From assembly GCA_036429605.1 (NCBI GenBank), contig CM071591.1:4464001-4528000 (forward strand): 64,000 nucleotides of DNA. The letters are read 5' to 3'. Below the pieces are notes generated by a model. It saw only the letters and a program-made list of their open reading frames with translations, searched no databases and was not told the origin of the DNA. A program made the position numbers and the translations under genes. Below, piece by piece: positions 23,508-34,787 of this stretch. How positions within the stretch are numbered: the first letter of the stretch is position 1; each line of letters begins with the position of its first letter. This stretch comes from Cladobotryum mycophilum. Taxonomy: Eukaryota > Ascomycota > Sordariomycetes > Hypocreales > Hypocreaceae.

Positions 23508-24897
23508 TTCGAGAATGCGCTGCACGACCAGAACGGTCTCCTCCAGGCTCTCACGAGCGATGCGCACCTCGGGAGGGTCCGGTACAATGCCGACAGCTCG
23601 ATCCTTTCGCACGATGATGGCAGGCAAGTTCATAGTCCGAACGCAGTCACGCAAAGCTGTTTCGGCAACGTCGAGCAAGGCTGCAATGTCTGGTTCGGAC
23701 CAAGTAGCCATTTCTGGAGTAAGCCATTCTGGGCGGGGTACGAGAGCCAAGCGATGGGGAGATGAGGGCGAGAATTCGAACAAGTAGTTGGACTCGCCGC
23801 CCATGATGACGATGTTTTGTTTTTGTATGGGGTCAAGCTCTGGGGAAGTGGCGATAGCGTCGAGAAGGCCATGAAGACGCTCATAGTAGCGATCCGCACT
23901 AGTGTATCCAGCAGCAGTAACAATACCAATTCTGATATTCTTCCGAAGTAAATCTATTGAGGTGTGAGTCCATACATGATTCCATGAACAAGATGAGTTG
24001 GGTATACTGTATGCATACCTAAGAGTCTCGGAATCATGGGGCTCGTCGGCTCCAAACTTTGTCCGTCGTCGTATAAGGTTACATCACCATCAAACGTGGC
24101 CAGCTGTAGCGCACCGTTGGTCACGGCCATGATCTGAGCCGAGTTGAGGACCAGGCGAACGTCGTTGAAGGAGGGGGCAACGTATCGCCGGGATGACATG
24201 TATCGCTTGCGGTCCTGGTACTTGAACGCTGCCTCGAGCGGTAGCCGTGTGAAGAAGGGACCCGCTGTGGGTACAAGCATGCCAAGTTTGGATGGGAAGA
24301 CGAGGTCCTGGTTTTGACGGGAAACTATAGGCGAAGATGAATTTACTTGTGCTGTTGAACGGAAAAGAAAAGAAAAGTATTTACTGAGGGATAAACGTAC
24401 TGTGATCATCAATCATGAGCTCAACGTCCCTCATAATCTCAGCGTAGCGGCGGTGTGCCTCCTCTGCCATCTTGGCCACGTTTGTGTCATCGCCAAACAC
24501 TCCGGTGGGCTGAGAGTAGAGAACAAAAGGTACTGCCAACAGGCCCTTGATCCATTCTATTCAAATGTGGAAGGCATCGCATTAGTATGGCGAAGACACC
24601 CATCTCGTGCTGATAGGATAGCTTGGGGGCTGGCTGGGCTGGCTAGACAACATACATTCACTTGACATGATGCGTCTGCTTCCTCTTTCCAAATTAGAAT
24701 TTCTTACCAATGAATTGATCTCTTCTATGCGTCTTGAGTGCGTCTTCAACAACATATTAGCTTGGTTCTTCCCAGTGATGCGACTGAGGAGGGGGGCCCG
24801 ATCATCATCCATTGAGATCCCAATGGAGGGGTAAGTTGGTGGGAAGACAGAGAGAGAAAGAGCAGAGCTTACACTCGACACGGTACCGAGTCGTCAT
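23139..24897 (-). CDS. ISN1: IMP-specific 5'-nucleotidase
   Basis: Five exons (24897-24873, 24743-24708, 24556-24401, 24324-24019, 23953-23139) join in frame to 445 residues, close to the ~450 usual for the family. The enzyme dephosphorylates IMP to inosine and controls purine nucleotide levels in the cytosol. It starts MTTRYRVEYALKTHRRDQF, a hallmark of ISN1. It carries the HAD-like catalytic stretch TFDGDVTLYDDG (Asp-x-Asp), a GIVTAAGY loop, VDIGDKSWGV and the late motif LHVGDQFLSAG. The introns are 64-151 nt with GTAAG/GTACG/GTATG donors and AATAG/AAG/ATAG acceptors; the third contains short AAAAG repeats. Splice phases agree at every junction. Confidence in identity is high. Confidence 0.95.
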
Positions 24898-25858
24898 TTT
24901 GGCGGGTGAATGTGTTTACAGAGTTGATGATAGGTGTTCAATGAATAGGATTGACATTAATATAGATGGGAAAATGATGGCAATGGCCAAAGGTAGGTGG
25001 CCTCGTGACCTCGTTGTCTGTTGGGAGCTAACGCCCTAAGATGCCAATAGCATCGAGTACCTGGAATGGTGGGGTCAGGGTGAGCGCCGGTGAGATCTCC
25101 GGTGACGGTCAGCCGAGTCCAATCAACGGCCTCCGCCGTCAACAAATCGGAGTGCGCCGAAAGAGAAAAAACGTCCAGGCAAGCTGAATCTCCATGCCCA
25201 TGCATCCATACAATAGGAACCAAACACAAAAAAGGCACGTAAACCAAGTCAACATCTGTCTTGTTTAATACCTAAATAGTTTTACTGTATTTGTTTCTTC
25301 TTATTCTTCTTCTTCCTCTCCCTCTTCTTCTTTCGAATTCGCACTATTGTGTATATAGGGGACTAGACTACCGTAATTCCTCCTTAGCTGCAATACTCGA
25401 CAACGTAGAACAAACACCGCAAATGCAATGCAATGCAATGCTCTGTCACTTGCTGCTTTGCTTGCCTTGCAAAATCACCAGCCTGCGCCTTTGGTCCTTG
25501 AAACAGAAACCCCCATTACCTTCTTCATCCTATCCACTGTCAATCCACAATATCCATTCATCAGTACCCATGTTCCCTTGGCTTTGGTTCCTCGTCGACA
25601 GAATCTCCAGTCATGCCAGCTCGCGTCATGTCTTTCCTGTCCCGCACTAACCATGTTTGCACTATCTAGAGATCTTTTGTGTCTTGTATTGTCTGTCAAT
25701 GTCATTCAAAGTCATTTTTTTCCACTTCGTCTCTTTCTTCTCCAACAAGGGGAATAACTCATAAAATCGTCTCCTCATAACAGCCCGTTTTCTTCCCATT
25801 GTAAGCCGGGGGGAACCATCCATCGCTTGACATTATTCTTTTGCAACCACCACTTCTT
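24898..25858. other. ISN1 promoter and importin 3' flank
   Basis: No supported gene. Contains CTT repeats near 25297-25330 and CAATG repeats near 25424-25440. Both neighbouring genes are on the minus strand, so ISN1 is downstream of the importin gene and this segment carries the importin terminator and the ISN1 promoter. Confidence 0.5.
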
Positions 25859-28800
25859 TTAGCTGGCTCCACCATTAGCGATGCCGGCTTGCTGTGCCTG
25901 GAGCATCTGTGCGGCCACCTCCTCTGCCCTCACAATAATGGTCTGGATTACGCTCTGGTCTTCGGTAGAGAGATGACTTGCGAGACTGGAATAGAATTGG
26001 GGCTGTTCTTGTTGCATTTCTAGCAAAGGGTAACTGTGGTTAGCACGCATTATCCGGATTGTGCAGCAGGGCTGTCAACTTACTCAGTAGAGTCGCTCGG
26101 AATAGCTGATATGGCTCGATTTTGTCAAGGGGAGACTCGAGAAGAACGCTGTCCTCTCCGAGTTCATCATCGTCCACATCATCGACAACGCGACTGAACT
26201 TTTGGGCCTAGAGAACAATAGTTAGCAAGTCAGTCCTCCAACAGCATCAAGTATGTAGGGGTAACAGTTTGAGTCGTTGACCTACCTCCTCATTCAAAAA
26301 CTCCAAGTACGCTGTGCTCTCATCCTTGGTCTCATTTGTCTCCTCTTCCGCGACGGCCTCTTCTTCAGCGGCGTTCCACTCTGTGTCTCTCTCATCCCAT
26401 TCATCCTCGTCGGCATACTCGTAGTTGGCATCCAGAGTGAAGTCATCACGGAGGGCATCTTCTCGGTCTAAACAGAAAAAGAAGAAATTACACGTTAGTA
26501 TGTTACAGTGTTCTGGGTGTAAGAAGAAAAAAGGTCATGGGGAAAACTCACTCTTCAAGGCGTTAGGCAGAGTTCGGAATAGTTCGGTGATGCCCTGAAG
26601 TAATCGAGGCCATCCGACGGAAACGCTTGCTGGAACATGCTCGTGATTCAAGCTAAGAAGCGCCGAAATGGCGACAATACATAGCTTCTTGTCGTGCACT
26701 CGGCTGAAGGATGACATGCCGCCGAACCACAAGCTGAAGAATCGGTTTGTCCAACCCTTGCTTTCTAGCACCTGCAGTGAGAGCATCGGGTTATAGTGGA
26801 TAGAATTGATGACCATCTCCATCAGATGAATCTTGTAGCTCTTAACTTTGACTTCTTGATTGGCCAGAATGTTCATTGCCATGGTAATAAAGCCTTCAAC
26901 GCAGTGATCGATGCTGCCCCTGAGGCTAAGCATCATGGCCTCAGCCAACTTGCAGGCACAAATTCGTTCGACGCCACCCTCTACAGTCTCGACGAACATA
27001 TCGGCTACCATGGAAAACAAGGCTTGAACGTAGTCCGGATTCTGGGCCAGGGCGGGCGCACCATACTGGACAAAGTTATCCAGAGCGGGGAGCATATCCT
27101 CGAGGTAGTACTCAGCCCCGGCCTTGAATGTGGTGTGGATCAGCTCGAATGCTTGCCACATGTTAGGTGAGATACCCTTGGCAGCAAAGGTGCAGCTATC
27201 GATGATCTCAAACGCCTCGTTGTAAAGGTCGTACAGCTTGTTCTCCAAGGTAATGCGGATGACGGGCATGAGAACCGCTTCAATGTGGAGAAGGACATCG
27301 GGGGTGCTCTCGAGAGTGAGAATGAGAGTCCCTATGGTCTGAAGAACGCCAAGGGCTGTTATACTCTTGTCGTCGTAATCATTGTATAATTCTCCATCAT
27401 CGCCAGCCTTGCTCTCCTTCTCGAGGAGTTCCCGGACGATACGGAGATAGGTATCGCGAAGCTGCTCGCAAAGAGCGACAGCGAAGGGGTAAGCTCCGTG
27501 GCAAACACCTCAACAAAGTCCTCCATTACATTGGCCAAAGCGTCGATGTCAGCTTCATTGGCCAACTTGAGGAGCTGCTGCATAATCGTAGGAATGCTTT
27601 GCTGCATGCTGGTGCGGATAATATCGTGTCGGATGAGCGGCTGCAGCGCGAGGGCGGCGGTGACACGGACGGGAAGCGCTGCGTCGGCCATGCAATCTAG
27701 GATGTGCCGATAGATGGTGAGGAGGTTGTTTTGGTCCTGGAAGTTGAGCTGCTCGAATTTCTCAATGGTGTCGCAAGCCCTGGCACGCAGATAGCCCAAT
27801 GGGCTGGTGAAATCTGGGAAGACATAGCGAACAATGAAATATTCGACCTGATCGGCAATGGGACTCTTCTTTCCTAGGATAACGGGAGCCAAAGTTCCTA
27901 TCATTCTGAGGGCACCCTCCTTGGCGATGTGGTTCTTCTTGTCATCGGGAGCTTGCTCGTACTCGTTGACTACAGCATTGACGAATTTGAGAATCTCAAA
28001 CGTCTCCTTTCGGCGGTTCTTGGTGAGGTTAACAAGGAAGTTGGTGGCAGCAACATCGGGGGCGGATGCCTCCTCGAAATAGTTGAGCTTTCGGTGAAGG
28101 TACTCCTCCGGCTGCTCCTCAAACTGCTCAACATCCTCGTCGGACAGGCAGAGGACGGGGAAGACGAAGTGGGTAACGAGGTTGGTCAGGTGTGGTTTCA
28201 AGTGCGCCCACATCTCCTTGGGACGGACGGATTCGTCAAGGAAGACCAAGGTGTAGGAGAGACACGGTCTGCTGAGCCAGCAAGTCTTGGCGACCCATTT
28301 TTCAATCTCTTGGAGATAGTGCTTCAAAATTTCGGGAGCGACGTTTGTGGTAAAATTCTTGGCAAACTGAATGGCCCCATCACCCTTCCCTGGAGTGGAG
28401 GGGTTACCATGCCTACAGCAATATTAGTCATGCCGTCGAAGTTGACACAGCTTCTTGATGATGATGATGAGGAGGAGGAGGAGGGGGGAGAAGGGGAAGA
28501 AGAAGAAGAAGAAAAAGGAGGAGGAGGAGGATCCAATGTACCTAATGAAGAGGCGATTCAAGTTGAAATATGCCCATTTCTTAGCCTTCCACCAATGATG
28601 CTTTTCGCGTTCGTAGGAGTCGCCAACCATGGCATTGGCCGGCATCGTCTTGGCTACCGTCTGGAGGAATACAGTGCACCATGCTATGTTGATCTGATCC
28701 TGTCGGAGATAGGGAGAGAGTTCCAACTGAGAATGTAGCCGGGTTAGCTGAGCGTCCATACTAACAAGACGGGATGGGATGTCGAATGTCGACTTAGATG

Positions 28801-29819
28801 ACCTACCCAAGTGGCATGCTTGTAGGCCTTGAGGGCCAGATGCAGCATCTCGCTAGCTTCATCGCTCTCCTGGTTGACCAATTCATTGCAAATGGCCAAA
28901 AGGCGCGGGAAACTGGCCTCGACAATATTATCAAAATGCTGTCTATCTTGGCTCTCCGTCGACTTGTAACGGAAGGCGCGGCAGATGGCTAGGAGACACT
29001 GCAAACCAGCGAGAACAGAGCTGGTATTGTTGGTATTTAAGAGCTCGAGGGTAAAATCTAAAAACCGGGGCCACCGGTTCGGGAAATCGCATTGCAGAAT
29101 GCGCTGCAGGACGGGGATAAGCTGCTGGCGGACGAGTGGCTCGGAGGCGGCGAGGATAGGCACGAGACGGTCCCTGATGCGAGCCTTTTCCTCCTCTGCT
29201 ATGACATTGTCGGTGGTGGGGAGACCCTCGGCCTGGTACCAAGAGCGGTTCACTCGGTTCTTGATGTAAATAACGGCTATGGTGTGTCTTTTGGTTAGGG
29301 CTCGGGGAACGAAAACGTCTTGCCATCCATCAAGGAACAAACAACAAAAAAAAGCACGGCTAGGAGGGGATGGAGAGGGTGTATCCGAGGCGAGATGGGG
29401 GACGGTGTATCGACATACTAGCAAGCCGGACGCTCGATTCCTGTTCGGCCTCGAGGACGTCGAGTAGACAATTCAGGAAGCCAGGGTGCTCCTCCACCTA
29501 GAAGTCGAGGGAAAAAAGCGCATCAGTACAAGGGCCGGCAGCAAGAAATGGAAGTCTGATTGTTGATTCCAAGCAAGAGGCACACCAGACAGGCGCACAC
29601 AGCACACGTGAAGCGAAAGGGCGGACGAGGATGAGGACGAGGGATGGTGGCGGTGGCGGAAGGGGGAATGATGTTTTTGGTGTTGGACCCCCCAAAGATT
29701 TTTGGAAGAAACGGATGTCAAAAACTCACCTGCTTCAGCTGTAGCTCAGCACGTCGCCTGTTGTCGGCATCGGTATCCAAGCTCGCGGCGAGCAAGGCCC
29801 TGACAGCAGCGGTATCCAT
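25859..29819 (-). CDS. Importin beta-family karyopherin, Nmd5/importin-7 type, with an apparent 1-base gap
   Basis: Eight exons were derived: 29819-29730, 29497-29419, 29276-28807, 28726-28542, 28412-26552, 26467-26286, 26207-26084 and 26019-25859. The N-terminal importin domain is clear (RRRAELQLKQ, VRLATVIYIKNRVNRSW), HEAT-like helices follow, and an acidic loop (EYADEDEWDERD) is near the C terminus, as in Nmd5/Sxm1 and importin-7/8, which carry proteins through the nuclear pore in exchange for RanGTP. Exon 5 is broken. After FATELTP the frame must change at the G4 run 27486-27489 (plus strand), because the adjacent frame continues with FAVALCEQLRDTY and the rest of a normal importin. Adding one base yields 1050 codons, the usual family length. 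A truncated protein is unlikely; a sequencing gap is the better reading. Confidence 0.92.
28425..28535 (-). repeat. GGA/GAA-rich simple repeat inside an importin intron
   Basis: The fourth intron (28541-28413) is filled with TCC/TTC trinucleotides on the coding strand (28463-28530). These would encode Ser/Phe runs if read through, and the exons either side are only in phase once this segment is removed. Confidence 0.8.
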
Positions 29820-30449
29820 GACTATAGGGAGGTCGAGAGCAAATGACGACAACGGGGAGTTGTGCTGTCGTCGTCGGCGCGGGATGGAGAGAAAGTCGGG
29901 TCAAGGATGGATGGTATGTATGTATGGTGGGTAGGTAGGTAACTTTTTGAGACGTTAGGTTGGGAGGACCCGATGGCGGGGCATCTAATCCAGAGAGCGT
30001 CGTCCAGCTGCCCACACCCAATAGATAAAAAATCCAGGGGATCGACGAGAGAGAGTATGTAGTGTGTAGTAGTGTAGTGTAGTGTGGTGTAGTGTGTAGT
30101 CTGTGTGCGTGCGCTCGAGAGGGAAGAGGGAAAAAAATATAGAATGGAAAAAAAAATTGTTAGAGAATTAACAAGCAAACAACCCAAAAAATTCTTTTCT
30201 TTTTCTTTTTCTCTTCTCACTCTTTCCTCTTCAACGTGCGCAACACACGATGACCGACCGTCTGAGGGGCCTAGGCGTAAGAAGAAGAGAGAGAAAATAG
30301 AGAGAGGGCGCTGAAAATGAAGAGGAAGTAGAAAAAGAAGAGAGAAGAAAAGTAACAAGTTTGGTAGCCTTCTGGGTCTGAAACAGGAGAGAAGTAGTGA
30401 AGTTGGCAAGTTGAAACTTTGGGGATACCGCGTGCGTAGTAGGGACGGT

Positions 30450-30513
30450 GTGTGTGTATATGTGTGTGTGTATGTGTGTGTGCATGTGTGCAATGTGTGT
30501 GAGTGTGTGGGTG
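30450..30513. repeat. Interrupted (GT)n microsatellite
   Basis: GTGTGTGTATATGTGTGTG-like tract, broken by single TA, CA and GA units, about 0.6 kb upstream of the importin ATG. Confidence 0.85.
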
Positions 30514-31560
30514 TGAATGGTGGGCTGGATGATAACTACTAAGGGATCCATGGATTGGACAAGACAGACTACCTCATTGGTTTAATTGGGACTGAACTGG
30601 ACCCTTCTTTTTCTTCTTTCTAACCAATCACTGCTGCTGCTGCCCTTTCTCTTCCCTTGGTCCTATGCAGTGACTTGAGCCTTTGAATATTAATAAAAAA
30701 GCAAAAGAAAATAATACAAGAAAAAAGCATGTACCTTGACCAGTAAGAATGGCTCTTTACAAGGACAAAGTATACCGTAAAAGTACTTTGCTCGCATCCA
30801 CATGCCCTCCAAAGTGATTCAGGCCAGGCCAGGATAGACGGATGGTGGTGGTGGATGTTTTAGGTCCAGGACAACCCGTCGCTAGGGCAGAGCCAGCCAG
30901 AGGGGAGCCCGCCACCACAAGGTCAGGGCGCTATCACATCATATCCATCCATCACACTGGACGGGCTCTCTCTCTTTCTAAATGAATCAATCCATGTATG
31001 CATGCATCCAATGTTTATTTGTTTACTGTTTACCGTTGATTGATACGACACAACTTAACAGCTTTTTCTTCTTCTTTTTTTTTTGCTTTGCTTTGCTGAT
31101 GCATCAAACTGCAGTCTGCCTGCACGACTCAGGGTACAATCAAGTAAGTCGGTGAATGTGTGTGTTGATTACAAACAAGGGGGAGAAGAAAGAAAGAAAG
31201 AAAATAGAGAAAAAACGAAATGGAGAATTATTCAAGTTCCCATCATACATGACATAAACGATTCTTACTACCTCACCTGTATCTTGTCACAAAATGATGC
31301 ATGAACAAAAACTGATTGGAATCATGGCGGCTAATACAGCAGCAACCGTTGAGCGAAGTGGGTGAGTGAGCGAGTCCGTGACATCCATGCTCAAAATTCT
31401 CCATGAGCGGCTAATCGACGGCTACTTCAAGGCCACGTTTTTTAGCCCTGTTGGGTTCCAAGTTGGTTGGTGACTCTAAAATAGTGCAAGTATCCAAACC
31501 AGCACTAGTCCGAAAACAAAACCACCAGGAAAACCAGGAAAATGATTAAAAAGAGAGGGG

Positions 31561-31583
31561 AGAGAGAGAGAGAGAGAGAGAGA
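31561..31583. repeat. (GA)n microsatellite
   Basis: Uninterrupted AG dinucleotides over about 23 nt in non-coding DNA. Confidence 0.9.
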
Positions 31584-33008
31584 CACTTGAACTTGAACGC
31601 CGCCAGAAGATATGCCGGCAAAACGATGTTCCCCTGGCTAATGCCGAGGGGGTATTACTTAATATCTACCTAGTAGTTGTACACACATGCTTGTACAAAG
31701 CTTCACCGCTTTGGCTCATCATGTCTGGTGTGTGTCTGTCGACTGCAGCTGCTTGTTGCAGCCAAGAAACCCAAGCCCTTTGTATTGCCCTCTCTTTCCG
31801 TATCTCTCCCCTTCCATTGACATCCATCATATTCTTTGGCCAAGTAGCAAGTACCCAGCAGTACTGCATGTTACCTTATCTTGAAGTGTGCAAGACCCTT
31901 GTACTTGTTATAACTTCTCTCGACCATTAAACACAACCAATTTTTTTTTTTTGCGCGTTACCTGCATCCCAAGTCCTTGTGCTACACACAATCCCAAATC
32001 CCAGGGGCGATGGCGGGGGATGCATGGCTCTCCAGCCACCTGACTTGAAAGCATAGAGATAGTAGACATTGGACTTGATGCTACCTACTAGGTAGTAAAT
32101 ACATACCTGACCTATGCCCCCCAGTGTAAATCATTAAGCAATACAAGTATTCAAGATCATCACCCCTTGCAGCTATCCACTAGAGACAGAGCAAACAACA
32201 AGAGACAACGACAACATAAACGGTTTGCTAGGCATAATCAAGCCATTAGTTACCCACCGAACCCTCACTTCACCTCTCGGCATCACCGCCCACCCTCAAA
32301 AGCCAAAGGAGGGTGTGAGTTCGCCTAGAGATGTCTCTTTCAGAAACATATTGAAAATGTCAGACGTAAGTCTAGAGAACTTTTGTATCATTATCATCAT
32401 CATCCTCATCATCATCACCCATTTGTAACATGTGAAAGAAGAGATATCACTTTTTTACTTACAGGAATCACACATGCAAATGACAAGGAGAGAATAACAC
32501 ACCATCGAACCAACAACCTCCCCTCCCTCTTCGGATCATGACCCCCCTTACCCGCAGCCCTCTCCTCTCTCTTCCGAAAAAAGTAGTTGGATTTAACGAT
32601 TCTTGTTGGTTCGCCATTCCTTTACGCCATGTGGCCATATGCAAAAGAAACGGCCAATACTTTAAACTTCATTCATGGAGGGGCCGCTGGAGATCAGGGT
32701 CTGTGTTGCTTCCCGATACGTAATTCCCCCAAAGTTCAGTCCGGTCTGAACACTGTTTTTTCTACCCATCCAAGCCCATCCTTCAACCTTGCATTGTGAC
32801 GCTTATATTCCTTCGTTGAATCCTCTGCCTAGAAGGCTAGTCATTGTGTCCTTCTTTTTCTCGTCTACTTCCTTAGACCAATCTTTGTTCTGTGATTACT
32901 CCGGATGTTATCTCCAAGTTCGGGAGGGAAAAGGGGTGTCCCTTTCGTGAATACGATACAATATTGACGGCTCTGTATCGTCCCATCGAGATCGTTTTGT
33001 ATGACAGT

Positions 33009-33041
33009 GTAACACGACGGGAGAGAAGCCTGTCGTGTTAC
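33009..33041. repeat. Perfect 10-bp inverted repeat
   Basis: GTAACACGAC at 33009-33018 is the exact reverse complement of GTCGTGTTAC at 33032-33041, separated by 13 bases. It could form a hairpin in RNA or be a two-fold binding site; it is not followed by a T run. Confidence 0.7.
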
Positions 33042-33927
33042 CCAATATATTAGCTACATCCCTCTCCAGGCCTTCCCCCAGACCCACTAGAAAAAGGCTT
33101 CGGATCCAGGGCACATGCACAGTAGATATCTTGCTCTCGGTATCTTCCGCACGTTTCCCGAGTCTGTGTGCTTGCATGCGTGCGTGTGTGTGCTTGTTGG
33201 TCCTCTACATTCAACGGGTGGGCTTCACGGAGCCCTATCCGGGGAGCCTAAATCCAATCCCTGAGCATGCTAGACTCGGCCATTCGGCCTTCCCTCCATA
33301 GAACCCAATTGGCAGGAGGGAAGGAGGCAACAACATGGCCTGATTGTTGTCCCGGGGAGGATAACGTAATGAACAAGGAGCCTGATCGTTCATAGCCCTT
33401 TCCTCAAATGTGAAAAAAAAACCCCCACTTCCGAAATGGCGTGACACTTTCAAGCCATCCATCGGCATACCCGTGGTGTTTCAAGCTGGAATCTAAAGAC
33501 CAACAACGACACACAACCCTCCGCAACCTTGTTTCGTCCCATGGCTGTGTCTAACCAAGCCTCCTGTTGGTTGACAGCTGGCCAAGACTCTGGGCCTATA
33601 GGCTATGGGAAGATGGAGCGAGTGTTATTTCCAAAGATGTCAATTACATGGGAACGAGGAGCATCCTCCGAGTCATTCATGGAGGGTGGAACGAAGAGGA
33701 CTCGGTCATGAGGTAGGCAAGTGTCTCAATAAATGAGTATATAAAACGGCAGATCATCGACCTTTCGAAGATTGAAGCTGACTATCAAACCGCAAACTCG
33801 ATCACAGCTATTCCGTGAGAGAAACCAGGTGTACAAACTCTGCCAGCCCCAAGTCGTCCAGTCTTTTTTTCGAAATACCGAATCCTGTCCAAAGCTTCTT
33901 CGACCATATATCATATATATCTTTAAC

Positions 33928-34787
33928 ATGTCCTCCGAACAACAGTCAAACAGACTCACCGGCGCTGAATACTGTTCCGGCGTCTCTCCCCTTTCATCCA
34001 CCGAACATTGCCTTCACTTTGCCATGTTCTATCGCCCCTGCTCAAACCACCATCGTCCCAGCCGTCCATCTCTCAACGGTAACAACAATAACATCAACAA
34101 TAACAACCACCAGCTTCCCCAAGCACTCAGATCCAGCCCTTTCCCCTTCCAATTCGAATCCTCGCCCGTCCCGCCGGGTCTCTGCACCCTCCCCTCTCAG
34201 GACCGCATCTTCCTCGCCCCCCGCTACACTCTGTTCCGCCTCGTCTACGAGTATCCGGAGCAGAGACCTGGCAGCAGCAGTAGCAGCAGCAGCATCACCC
34301 CATTGCGCGAATATAAACTCTTCCTCCTCACATCAGCGACTCCCACGCCGGTCCGTGGCATATACTTTCATGTCGCCGGCACCCCCGCCGACCCCAATGG
34401 CATGACCTATATCGAAACCGTCGGCTCCCTCCCCGAGAGGCAGAGGTTCTATGCCGCCCCCTTCCGCCCATCAGCCGCAGCAGCACACCCTACCGGCCTC
34501 TCGTCCTCCACGCTAGCACACCCCTCGGCACCGTGGCTCCCGAGAACTTCACCCGCTTCCGCAACCTGTGCCGCCGCATCCCCGCCCCGCCGTGCCAGTT
34601 CGACGGTACCCGGCCTATGTTAGCCTGGGCCCCGCGCCGGCACTCTCGGGAGTGGACGCAGGACGTTATTCGATTAACAACCGCGGCTAGTGTGCTGGAC
34701 GTGGCCGTCAGGGAGGAGGAGCTAAATGCGGATGCTACAGAGGGGCCGGGAAGGAAGGGAGGATGCGACGTACTCAACTTCTTCTGA
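33928..34787 (+). CDS. Conserved fungal hypothetical protein (possible DUF6914-like), frame broken once
   Basis: The ATG at 33928 (MSSEQQSNRL) gives an Asn/Ser/Pro-rich N-terminal part of ~125 residues. A folded-looking block follows: REYKLFLLTSATPTP, GIYFHVAGTP, GMTYIETVGSLPER. The frame then ends in noise, but the adjacent frame carries the obvious continuation (VAPENFTRFRNLCRRIPAPP, SREWTQDVIRL, stop 34785-34787). The switch lies at or near the C5 run 34457-34461, and one extra base would give 286 codons. The pattern of a beta-rich block, a PPP-type loop and a terminal REWT helix resembles an uncharacterised fungal domain that I associate with DUF6914, tentatively. No catalytic motif is seen and the function is unknown. 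An upstream in-frame ATG at 33772 is less likely. Confidence 0.65.

Larger units (their letters stand above)
29820..33927. other. Importin promoter and gene-free interval
   Basis: No supported coding sequence. Notable items: GTAGTGTAGTGT repeats at about 30060-30102, a long GT-rich tract at 30450-30513, a (GA)n tract at 31561-31583, a perfect 15-base palindromic arrangement at 32081-32095, CAT repeats near 32390-32418 and a 10-bp perfect inverted repeat at 33009-33041. The DNA just left of 33928 is presumably promoter of the plus-strand gene. Confidence 0.5.

Noticed and set aside
27929..28738. Plus-strand ORF of 269 codons
   Set aside because: Antisense to importin exons 4-5; the Glu/Gly run comes from the intron repeat.
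33009..33041. Intrinsic bacterial-type terminator
   Set aside because: No T run follows the hairpin and the genome is eukaryotic.
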